From a virus, in the IMG/VR virus record IMGVR_UViG_3300025141_000724, positions 1-24,348 of that record: a DNA stretch of 24,348 bases; one strand, 5' to 3'. Numbering within the stretch: the stretch's first letter is position 1; the number at the start of each line of letters is the position of its first letter. This document shows, in pieces, positions 6,529-12,949 of the stretch. Below the pieces are notes generated by a model. It saw only the letters and a list, made by a program, of their open reading frames with translations, did not search any database and had not been told where the DNA came from. A program made the position numbers and the translations under genes.

Positions 6529-6779
6529 TTTATGTAATCACTATCTTTAATAAAATCAAACCAACCACCATATTCCATACTTACTTTTCTTGCAAGATGA
6601 TCCCAATCTTTCATAGTATTATATAAAACTGAATCATTGGTTTTAGGTTTATGTACTCTTCTAAACAAATCATTCAATTTTTCCATTTGTTTTACAATAT
6701 TATCAGCCATCTTTTCCATCTTCTTAACATCAGATTTTGGAGCTGATTCTTCATTTATTATATCTTTTAATTTTATCAT
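6525..6779 (-). CDS. Leader-bearing small helical protein, first of the cassette
   Basis: An 84-residue protein with leader MIKLKDIINE^E (I-N-E site after Glu10). The body is Lys/Met-rich and predicted helical (VKKMEKMADNIVKQMEKL), followed by an aromatic-containing C terminus (GGWFDFIK). There is no recognised domain. It is the first cassette gene after the cyclic-nucleotide-binding protein, behind a 38-bp AT-rich gap that could hold a promoter. Internal-protein-like by size and leader; function unknown. Confidence 0.72.
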   Translation of the reverse strand: MIKLKDIINEESAPKSDVKKMEKMADNIVKQMEKLNDLFRRVHKPKTNDSVLYNTMKDWDHLARKVSMEYGGWFDFIKDSDYIK

Positions 6780-6817
6780 ATTAATATCCCATACTTACAT
6801 ATAAATATATAAATATT
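6780..6817 (-). promoter_or_regulatory. Short gap with tandem ATATTTAT motifs, possible late promoter
   Basis: Read on the minus strand, this gap has two adjacent ATATTTAT octamers (6816-6809 and 6808-6801). The upstream one lies 30-37 nt before the ATG at 6779. The same octamer occurs in the gaps before the genes starting at 10764 and 13618. It could be this phage's late-promoter element, but the sequence is AT-rich and the motif is the reverse complement of the T4 late consensus, not the consensus itself. Confidence 0.25.
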
Positions 6818-7474
6818 CTATTTTCTTTTACTACTACTAACTAATGCACTTGATACTTGTGCACTTAACAAAGATTGAATTGTAAAATATAATGATGGAT
6901 TTCTTTTTAATAACTCTTTAAACTGTTCTTGTTTCCATACCAATAATTCTGCATCATGTTTTACAACACAAGTTGCTGTTGCTGGTTTCTCAGTAAGGAA
7001 TGACATCTCACCGATAAATTGTCCGTCCTTTAATTCTGCTACTTTTTTACCATTTACAGCTACATCTACTGTACCATTATAAATTAAATTTAAATCTGGA
7101 ACTTTATGTTTTTGTTGTGTAATAACTTCACCTGATTTAAAATGTGTCCAATCTGCAATCTTTGTTATTTTTAAAAATTCTACAGGAGTCATATCTTTAA
7201 ACATAGTTTCATATAACTCTTTGTGTTTTGGACTCATGTGTACGGGTCGTTTTTCATAAATGATGACTGCTATGTGATATAAATTAACTACAATAAATAC
7301 AAAATTCCAACCAATAGGTAACCACATAGGTTCAACTGGAATATAAAAATTATAAAATACTGAAAATAAACTGGCTAATATTGAAACAAGTCTAAGATAT
7401 AAAATATCCTTTACAAGAAATGAAAAAGCAATCAATCCAAATGCTAAGTGTCCAGCAATTGTAGCGATGTTCAT
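6818..7474 (-). CDS. Three-TM protein with cyclic-nucleotide-binding-type domain (Popeye-like layout)
   Basis: A 218-residue protein. Three hydrophobic segments (about 5-20, 25-45, 51-73) precede a soluble domain (about 85-200) with the cNMP-binding beta-roll pattern: FKSGEVITQQ, LNLIYNGTVDVAVNGKKVAEL, and a phosphate-binding cassette GQFIGEMSFLTEKPATA with Glu156. The Arg that normally holds the cyclic phosphate is absent (Ala165/Thr166 in that place), so ligand binding may differ or be lost. Three TM helices plus a cNMP-type domain is the layout of Popeye-domain proteins. It should sit in the inner membrane with the domain in the cytoplasm. It is last in the envelope operon and its ATG overlaps the upstream stop by 1 nt. 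A phage role in sensing host state or controlling lysis is inference. Confidence 0.8.
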   Translation of the reverse strand: MNIATIAGHLAFGLIAFSFLVKDILYLRLVSILASLFSVFYNFYIPVEPMWLPIGWNFVFIVVNLYHIAVIIYEKRPVHMSPKHKELYETMFKDMTPVEFLKITKIADWTHFKSGEVITQQKHKVPDLNLIYNGTVDVAVNGKKVAELKDGQFIGEMSFLTEKPATATCVVKHDAELLVWKQEQFKELLKRNPSLYFTIQSLLSAQVSSALVSSSKRK

Positions 7475-7770
7475 TATTTTTCTTTTTTCTTAGAATGTCT
7501 AAACCAAAAATCTATTGTTTTACCAAAAGTGGCAATAAACGTACCTAATAATATATTTAATAAATCTCTATGAACCTCATCTAAATTTAATGTTGGATGA
7601 AATAATAAATATAATACCCACCACAATACTCCAAACATACCAACCGTGATAGTGAATTGCATCCAATCTGGTAATCCATCACCGCCACCGTAAATATCAG
7701 GTCCTGTTGGTAGCGACTTTTGTTTTGCTTTAGCTTCACACGCAGGACAAGATTGTTTAGTTTCAGCCAT
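7474..7770 (-). CDS. Small two-TM membrane protein, holin-like
   Basis: A 98-residue protein. It has an N-terminal CPAC (8-11), a short Gly-rich linker, TM1 at about 38-57, a loop with LNLDEVHRD, TM2 at about 69-88 (LLGTFIATFGKTIDFWF), and a strongly positive tail RHSKKKEK. Two TM helices, about 100 residues and a basic C terminus are typical of phage holins, and the second helix with its FWF ending resembles small holin-like proteins of marine phages. The CxxC is not usual for holins and might bind metal or form a disulfide. Start and stop each overlap the neighbours by 1 nt (TAATG), so expression is tied to the thioredoxin-like and cNMP-domain proteins. Confidence 0.65.
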   Translation of the reverse strand: MAETKQSCPACEAKAKQKSLPTGPDIYGGGDGLPDWMQFTITVGMFGVLWWVLYLLFHPTLNLDEVHRDLLNILLGTFIATFGKTIDFWFRHSKKKEK

Positions 7771-8144
7771 TAGAATACATCTTCAGCTAACACGTCATCT
7801 ATGGCAGATTTTATATCATCTGCAGAAACATCTATTTCACCGTCCATATCAGCTTTCCACACTTCTTTTTTAGAACCATCAAAAAATAAAGCTATTGATG
7901 GAAAATTTCTTATTCGTAATTTCTTACAAAGTTTTTTAGTATTTGAATCTTTTACTTCTATGATAACAGCATCTTCATGACCCGTAACACCATTGAAAAT
8001 CTTTTCATCTAAATCTTTCTCTTGCCATTCGGAAATAAACTTCACGACTACAAACCCACTTCCCGCTTTATCTTTGAAATTCTTATCAGTAACTTGAGCA
8101 GTTAATGTAGATAAGAAAAATATTAATCCAATTAAGTATTTCAT
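7770..8144 (-). CDS. Secreted thioredoxin-fold protein lacking the CxxC active site
   Basis: A 124-residue protein with an N-terminal signal peptide (about 1-16, ending TA/Q). The mature part follows thioredoxin strand order: VVVKFISEW (32-40), AVIIEVKD (59-66), a helix, then IRNFPSIALFFDG (78-90) with the hallmark cis-proline Pro82. Where the redox motif WCxxC should be, the sequence is WQEKD, so no dithiol is present; Cys73 is the only mature Cys. It therefore cannot act as an oxidoreductase and is more likely a binding or scaffold protein in the periplasm. A good Shine-Dalgarno (AGGAGA) precedes the ATG. It sits between the GspE-N-like and holin-like genes of the envelope operon. Confidence 0.75.
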   Translation of the reverse strand: MKYLIGLIFFLSTLTAQVTDKNFKDKAGSGFVVVKFISEWQEKDLDEKIFNGVTGHEDAVIIEVKDSNTKKLCKKLRIRNFPSIALFFDGSKKEVWKADMDGEIDVSADDIKSAIDDVLAEDVF

Positions 8145-8154
8145 AACTTATCTC

Positions 8155-8748
8155 CTATTTATCCCTCTTTCTTCGTTCAAGGTCTTTAATGTCTTTTTGT
8201 AATTCTTTTATGGTTTCCGCTAATTCATCCATTGTGTCAAATACATCATCCATATCTTCTTGAAGTGAACCAACTTGTGTTTTATATTGTTCATAAGACC
8301 TTGGCCAGTTATGTCCTTCAGGTCTTGATGGGTATTCATTTTCATATAAACTTTCTAAATTAGGTAATTCTTTTGCTTCTTCTATTTCACCTAATAACAT
8401 ATAATACACACCAACAGCAGAAGCAATAACAGTTGCGAGTGCAACTATAGTCTGAACTGACATTGTAAATTTTGTGCCCATCACTTTTTCTTCACTTAAT
8501 TCTATCGGTTCTGTTTTCTTTGGTTCTATCTTTTCAGCAATTTCTTCTTGATGTTCTTCATGACCATTCTGACTAGCCATAACAACGTCTGTTATATCAT
8601 CAAGGCTGCAAAATCCTCTATCAACAAGTATCTCACCAAGTGACCTTTTATCGCCTTTAATTTGAGCTTGCAAAGCTTGATTCAATTGTCTTTTTGTGAT
8701 TATATCTTCATCACAAAGTAATTTTCCTATTTTAATATCTCCGTTCAT
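8155..8748 (-). CDS. GspE-N/MshEN-like domain protein with TM helix and coiled coil
   Basis: A 197-residue protein. Residues 5-60 contain two related halves, KIGKLLCDEDIITKRQLNQAL and SLGEILVDRGFCSLDDITDVV, the repeat seen in the N-terminal domain of type II secretion/type IV pilus ATPases (GspE_N, MshEN). In some members this domain binds cyclic di-GMP through RLGxxL-type motifs. The Arg is Lys6-Ile or Ser37 here, so binding is uncertain. A charged linker, one TM helix (about 97-118) and a Glu/Asp-rich C-terminal coiled coil (about 158-195) follow. There is no ATPase domain. The domain would be cytoplasmic and the coiled coil periplasmic. Its start overlaps the lipoprotein stop (TAATG). Confidence 0.72.
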   Translation of the reverse strand: MNGDIKIGKLLCDEDIITKRQLNQALQAQIKGDKRSLGEILVDRGFCSLDDITDVVMASQNGHEEHQEEIAEKIEPKKTEPIELSEEKVMGTKFTMSVQTIVALATVIASAVGVYYMLLGEIEEAKELPNLESLYENEYPSRPEGHNWPRSYEQYKTQVGSLQEDMDDVFDTMDELAETIKELQKDIKDLERRKRDK

Positions 8749-9332
8749 TAGTAATACTCCGAGTAAAATGTATTTGCTGTATCTGTTCCTATCGTAACAT
8801 TCTCAAACATCAATAAACCATTTTGCATAGCATTTGAATATGGATTAAAAAAAGTTCCTTCTGCAAAACCATCCACAATGTTATCCTCATTATTATCTAT
8901 AATACCTTGAGCATTAGTTGTATAATCTGATGCACCCACAATTTCTAATGTAATCCCTTTTGTAGACTCTGATGATGGATTTATATAAACTCCCTCATCA
9001 ATTAAATCAGCATTATCTTCTGCTTTAACGTCATAAAAAATTAAAGCATAATGTTCCTTTTCTGGTGTTACTCTACCACCATCTTTTTGAAAGTGGATTA
9101 CAAATATTTTCTTAATATCTTCAGGTAAAGGACAAGAAGGATTACAATCACCTTCGTGTGCTTCATGAGCGTGTGTTGAAACACCATAAGTAGTTATACT
9201 TTCATAATAATCATACACAGGTATTTCAGTACCATCTAGCCACATACGAATAGATTCTTGTACTGGTAATGCAACTCTGTCATCTTCACAACTAAAAAAT
9301 AATACTAATAAAAGTAAAAGTAATTTTTTCAT
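8748..9332 (-). CDS. Phage-encoded lipoprotein
   Basis: A 194-residue protein. I start at 9332 because GGGAG lies 5 nt upstream; an in-frame ATG at 9344 lies inside that Shine-Dalgarno region and would add MGDK. Residues 1-15 are a short lipoprotein signal (MKK + Leu-run + FFSC) with Cys15 as the acylation site, followed by EDD. The mature chain has a His-rich HAHEAHEGDCNPSCP segment with two cysteines and is otherwise acidic and beta-rich, without a family I recognise. Lipoproteins of some phages, such as T5 Llp, block the receptor to prevent superinfection. The adjacent outer-membrane-protein gene makes such a role attractive but unproven. The gene starts 1 nt after the stop of the small basic protein. 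Confidence 0.78.
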   Translation of the reverse strand: MKKLLLLLLVLFFSCEDDRVALPVQESIRMWLDGTEIPVYDYYESITTYGVSTHAHEAHEGDCNPSCPLPEDIKKIFVIHFQKDGGRVTPEKEHYALIFYDVKAEDNADLIDEGVYINPSSESTKGITLEIVGASDYTTNAQGIIDNNEDNIVDGFAEGTFFNPYSNAMQNGLLMFENVTIGTDTANTFYSEYY

Positions 9333-9333
9333 T

Positions 9334-9477
9334 TTATCTCCCATACGGATTTAAAGGTTTATTTTTATTCTTCTTTAACCATTTCTTATGTTGTATTGCA
9401 GTTCTACCTTCCTTTTTCCACTTTTCATTAAGTTGTAGTCTTTTACGTTTTCTATCTTTTGCAGTTCTGTTTGGCAT
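9334..9477 (-). CDS. Tiny basic protein, 47 residues
   Basis: A short frame from ATG at 9477 to TAA at 9334 fills the gap between the outer-membrane protein and the lipoprotein. The product begins MPNRTAKDRKRKRLQLNEKW and ends NKPLNPYGR, with about 40 percent Lys/Arg. The ATG directly follows the upstream TAA and the stop is 1 nt before the lipoprotein ATG, exactly the spacing of other genes here, which supports it being real. It has no membrane segment. The charge suggests binding to nucleic acid, ribosome or DNA. I recognise no named family. Confidence 0.7.
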   Translation of the reverse strand: MPNRTAKDRKRKRLQLNEKWKKEGRTAIQHKKWLKKNKNKPLNPYGR

Positions 9478-10764
9478 TTAGAATCCTACAAACTGATAAT
9501 TTAATCCAAATTTAAAGTCATAAGCTGGTCTTTCCCAATAATAAAGATATTTACCTTCAGCAAATACACCTAAATTATCTTGTAATTTAACACCAAATAT
9601 AGCACCAAAGTCATAATCATTCCAACTCATCCACATTGGCTCCATATACATAAATTTATGTGGATCTTTATTATCTTCTAAATGGTCTAGATAAGATGCT
9701 GCATTATGATATGAATATTTATCATGTCCATAATGATAAGGCAACCAATTACCCCAAGCATGTATCCACCAATTCTCAGCATAATGATACCAATCAGCTC
9801 CTATTACTAATGATGTTTCTTTTTGATATCCTAAATCTTTCTTTACACCATTAATATAATTTTCTAACATTCCTGGAAAGTGATATAAGAAATACTCTCT
9901 ATCTGTATAAGCAAATATTCTACCATCCTCATCTCTCCACAACCAATCATATCCCCAAGCTTCACCATCACCATGCCAGAAAGGACCATCACCTTCAACT
10001 TTTACCCATTCACCATTCCTATATTCTAATAGTTCATTTTTAATCCATTCACCATTATCATCAACGTGTGCTTGATCTGTCCATTGATTATCATCAACAT
10101 TAAAAGCATCTTCAGCAAAATCCCACCAAGAACCGCGATACCAAGTTGTATCTAATACCATAGCGTCAAATCCATATACTGGATGTTGTCTATGTTTGAA
10201 TCCAACACTTATATTTAAATTATCATCTAATATTGGTGGTGTCCATTTAAATCTTAAATCACCTTGTCCATATTTAATATCTTCTAATCCCAACGCTGTC
10301 CAACCAACTTTAGCAATCATCCAATCACCAATGTATCTTAACCAATATTCTTGATTAACATATTCATTACCCCATTGACGACCTTGAGACCATTTGATTA
10401 AATACTCCCATCCTTTTACAGGACCAAGAGTAGCATTTTCATTTGCATTTTGTTCTGAACCGTCATACCAAGTTCCACCATTACCAGCATTTTTAACACC
10501 ACGTTTTGGTTCGTATTTAAATCTACCAATTTTTCTTAATCCAAAAGCTTTTTGAAAATCAGCTTCAAGTTCCCTTTCGTCCCTTTCAACTACTAAATCT
10601 CCTGTGGATAAACCACCAACTATGGAAAATTTATCATCTTGATATCTTGGTGCATTTAAACTAAAACTTGCATAAGCTGTGGAATACTTAAAAAAGTTTA
10701 ATAAAAAATCTTGTCCAAACAAAGATGAGGTCAATAATAGACCCAGTACAAATTTCTTTAACAT
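9478..10764 (-). CDS. Outer-membrane beta-barrel-type protein with signal peptide
   Basis: A 428-residue protein. A signal peptide (1-17, ..SLFG/Q) is followed by a Trp-, Tyr-, Asp- and Gly-rich chain with many short alternating strands, such as ISVGFKHRQHPVYGF and TSLVIGADWYHYA. It ends FKFGLNYQFVGF, with a C-terminal Phe on an alternating strand, the signature recognised by the BAM machinery. No known porin or receptor family is evident. Shine-Dalgarno AGGAGA lies 5 nt before the ATG. It heads the envelope operon, immediately downstream of the virion genes and a 36-bp gap. Possible roles are replacing or masking the phage receptor, altering outer-membrane permeability, or a virion-associated protein; all are inference. 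The signal peptide implies it acts in the host envelope, not in the capsid. Confidence 0.75.
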   Translation of the reverse strand: MLKKFVLGLLLTSSLFGQDFLLNFFKYSTAYASFSLNAPRYQDDKFSIVGGLSTGDLVVERDERELEADFQKAFGLRKIGRFKYEPKRGVKNAGNGGTWYDGSEQNANENATLGPVKGWEYLIKWSQGRQWGNEYVNQEYWLRYIGDWMIAKVGWTALGLEDIKYGQGDLRFKWTPPILDDNLNISVGFKHRQHPVYGFDAMVLDTTWYRGSWWDFAEDAFNVDDNQWTDQAHVDDNGEWIKNELLEYRNGEWVKVEGDGPFWHGDGEAWGYDWLWRDEDGRIFAYTDREYFLYHFPGMLENYINGVKKDLGYQKETSLVIGADWYHYAENWWIHAWGNWLPYHYGHDKYSYHNAASYLDHLEDNKDPHKFMYMEPMWMSWNDYDFGAIFGVKLQDNLGVFAEGKYLYYWERPAYDFKFGLNYQFVGF

Positions 10765-10801
10765 CTGTTTTCTCCTATTTTATTCCTATAACTATAAATA
10801 T
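10765..10801 (-). promoter_or_regulatory. Gap before the envelope operon with ATATTTAT motif and Shine-Dalgarno
   Basis: On the minus strand ATATTTAT (10801-10794) lies 30-37 nt upstream of the ATG at 10764, followed by TAGGAGA as ribosome binding site. The position matches the copy before the leader cassette. This may be a late-promoter element for the envelope operon. The evidence is position and recurrence only. Confidence 0.25.
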
Positions 10802-11889
10802 TAATTAGTATCAAATCTAACCACGAAAGATAACGCCATTTCTTTATCATTTTTAATTGGTTTTGCAGTTTTACCTACTGCCATTAATTCATTAAAGTTA
10901 TTATATAATCCAATTGTTGTAACATAAGTAGCAAAATCTGAATGTGTAGCTTCACCAATTAATTCAGTTCCTATTTCATATTGAGCATTTTTAAATGATC
11001 CTGTTGCAAATCCAGTTAAATCATATGGATATTTGTCATAGATAGAATTTTTATAGAAATCATCAGTATACTTATTACCAAAAAATGCAACACTACTACT
11101 ATATCCACTTTTTAAACTTCTATTATTAGTATGTTGAAATTCATTTTCACCAATTCTACAAGAATATTCACGTTCATAAATAGTTTGTGTAGAATCAAAA
11201 GTTAAACTAAATCCGTCTGTGCCCTCACCAAGACCAACATTTGAATAAGAACCAGTATCAGTTATTACAATCAAACCATCATCATAAAAAATATTACCAA
11301 CAACACTACCACTCATATTAGATTCTGGAGTTTTACTAGCATAACTTGAACTAAAAGCAACATCATATAAATTACCATATCCATCATCTTGTAAAATAAT
11401 AGTTGAAGGACCACTATCGTCAGTTAATCTCACAGAATCAATGTTTATCGTTTCACCATATAATTCTTGCGGAATGGATATAATACTTGCACTTTGATGA
11501 AGTTGTCTTGTAAATGGCCTTCTTAATGGCATCTGAGAAGGGGTATTTGCCGTATCATATAAATTTCTAGTTTCTGTATAAGTTATAATTGGATCTATAC
11601 CACTTGGTGTTCCAACTATATAATCTACTCTACCTGCCATTTGTTTTATATCACGATAATACAAATTATTAATAACATAATAATTTGGAATACTATAAAA
11701 TACACTTGCTGAAATAGTTTTAGATGCTGTATCATCTGTACTCCAACCATATTGAGTAGCATCAGTTCCTTTTGTAATTGGCAGTGCATAAACTCCACTG
11801 CCACTATCTACATTTGTTATAGTAAAAGTTTTGTGAACCTCAAATGATGAGATTAAGATATCTTCTGGTTCAAGATTCTTGAAAGACAT
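10801..11889 (-). CDS. Virion fibre-like protein, paralogue of its upstream neighbour at the C terminus
   Basis: A 362-residue Ser/Thr/Tyr/Asn-rich protein without signal peptide or TM segment. The last about 45 residues (TYVTTIGLYNNFNELMAVGK..KPI....EMALSFVVRFD) align with the end of the next upstream protein (TYITTVGLYNSDTELLAIAK..RPI....REALIKVKLD), and GENEFQHTNN/TANEFNATTN match further in. This C-terminal module recurs in marine T4-like virion proteins and is likely an assembly or attachment domain. The N-terminal body, variable in sequence, would be the exposed part. Placed after the tail genes, it is likely a short tail fibre, collar or capsid-decorating protein. Confidence 0.7.
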   Translation of the reverse strand: MSFKNLEPEDILISSFEVHKTFTITNVDSGSGVYALPITKGTDATQYGWSTDDTASKTISASVFYSIPNYYVINNLYYRDIKQMAGRVDYIVGTPSGIDPIITYTETRNLYDTANTPSQMPLRRPFTRQLHQSASIISIPQELYGETINIDSVRLTDDSGPSTIILQDDGYGNLYDVAFSSSYASKTPESNMSGSVVGNIFYDDGLIVITDTGSYSNVGLGEGTDGFSLTFDSTQTIYEREYSCRIGENEFQHTNNRSLKSGYSSSVAFFGNKYTDDFYKNSIYDKYPYDLTGFATGSFKNAQYEIGTELIGEATHSDFATYVTTIGLYNNFNELMAVGKTAKPIKNDKEMALSFVVRFDTN

Positions 11890-11901
11890 TTTAGAACCTT
11901 A

Positions 11902-12924
11902 TTAGAAATCGAGTTTTACTTTTATTAAGGCTTCTCTCGATGTTGATTTTAATATTGGTCTACTTAATTTAGCTATAGCTAATAATTCGGTATCAGAATT
12001 ATACAAACCTACAGTTGTAATATAAGTTTTTGGATCACTAGCTAACCCAGCAATAACTTGTTTAACACCAGATATAGATTCTGTATAAAAAGTTTCATTA
12101 GTAGTTGCATTAAATTCATTTGCTGTTGCTCTGACAAAATAATGTGTAGAAGTAATTTCTTCTTTTCTTTTCATCTGAAAATATTTACCAGTTGTAATAG
12201 CATTATACATTAATTTATTATTTCTACTATCAGTATTTGAACCACTAGCTGTTAATAAACCAAGAGGAGCTCCACTTAATCTTTCTGGATTTAATATTAT
12301 AACTCCAAGATTAGGATAAAAAGTTCCATAAGAACCCATAGTAGAATCTTCAGCTGAAGCTGCTGTATTTATTGTAACACCACCAACCAATGTTCCACTA
12401 ACAACATTATATTCGGGAGCAAAATTTCTTTGATTTGTATTACCACCTTTATTTGTGGACGAATCATCAATTAATTTTATAGCCCCACCAGCACTAGCAC
12501 TTAAATGTACTTCCCAACCACCAGGCTCAATAGCTTCTCGCATTCTAGCTCTATTAAGTACTATACCATAAACTTGTTTTGCTGTTGTATTATTTTGAAA
12601 AGTAAAAGCTGTAGTTTCGGGTGGATTAATAAGACTATTAAACTGTCCAAATATAGCAGCTGTCGTTCTATCCCCTGTAGCACCTTTTGTACCCAAAGAA
12701 CCACTACCTTCTTTATGACCGTAAACTACACCAAATTGAACTGAAGCAGAAACATTATTAGCTGGATTATATCTATAAATATCAATATTATAATCTCCAG
12801 TATTTGTGTATTGTGTTGATGATGTATAAAATGTACTTATATTTGAAGCACCATCTTGCCAAACACCTGATGTTACAATTCCTATATCTGTACTTGTATC
12901 ATTATTTGTAAAATTTCTATACAT
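11902..12924 (-). CDS. Virion fibre-like protein with conserved TTVGLYN C-terminal module
   Basis: A 340-residue protein rich in Thr, Ser, Asn and Gly, with many short predicted strands typical of phage fibres. The C-terminal module (about 265-340) has FVRATANEF, TYITTVGLYN and EALIKVKLDF, shared with the downstream neighbour although the N-terminal parts differ. Shine-Dalgarno GGAG precedes the start, and the gene lies 25 bp after the Lys/Gly-tailed structural protein. A role in host recognition or the outer virion surface is likely from composition and position. There is no enzymatic motif. Confidence 0.7.
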   Translation of the reverse strand: MYRNFTNNDTSTDIGIVTSGVWQDGASNISTFYTSSTQYTNTGDYNIDIYRYNPANNVSASVQFGVVYGHKEGSGSLGTKGATGDRTTAAIFGQFNSLINPPETTAFTFQNNTTAKQVYGIVLNRARMREAIEPGGWEVHLSASAGGAIKLIDDSSTNKGGNTNQRNFAPEYNVVSGTLVGGVTINTAASAEDSTMGSYGTFYPNLGVIILNPERLSGAPLGLLTASGSNTDSRNNKLMYNAITTGKYFQMKRKEEITSTHYFVRATANEFNATTNETFYTESISGVKQVIAGLASDPKTYITTVGLYNSDTELLAIAKLSRPILKSTSREALIKVKLDF

Positions 12925-12949
12925 ATTTTATTATCTCCAATTAATCATT

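Larger units (their letters stand above)
3900..6779 (-). repeat. Seven dispersed copies of a leader-coding repeat at gene starts
   Basis: The first 18-21 nt of seven genes are nearly identical: ATGATTAAATTAAAAGAT followed by WTA, with A/T or A/G changes at a few sites. Copies start at 4481, 4875, 5145, 5474, 5845, 6528 and 6779, reading leftwards. They encode MIKLK followed by D, K or S. Similarity stops after about 10 codons, where the proteins become unrelated. This differs from ordinary gene duplication, in which whole coding regions would be alike. The repeats could act as short homology for swapping cargo genes behind a fixed leader. Confidence 0.85.

Noticed and set aside
6800-6815. Two perfect TATAAATA T4 late-promoter consensus copies on the plus strand (also at 10793-10800)
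   Set aside because: As T4-type late promoters they would drive transcription rightwards, antisense to every gene. I report the minus-strand reading as a weak candidate instead.
9333-9344. Upstream ATG giving the lipoprotein four extra residues
   Set aside because: That ATG is within the sequence serving as Shine-Dalgarno (GGGAG) for the next ATG, which begins a canonical MKK lipoprotein signal.
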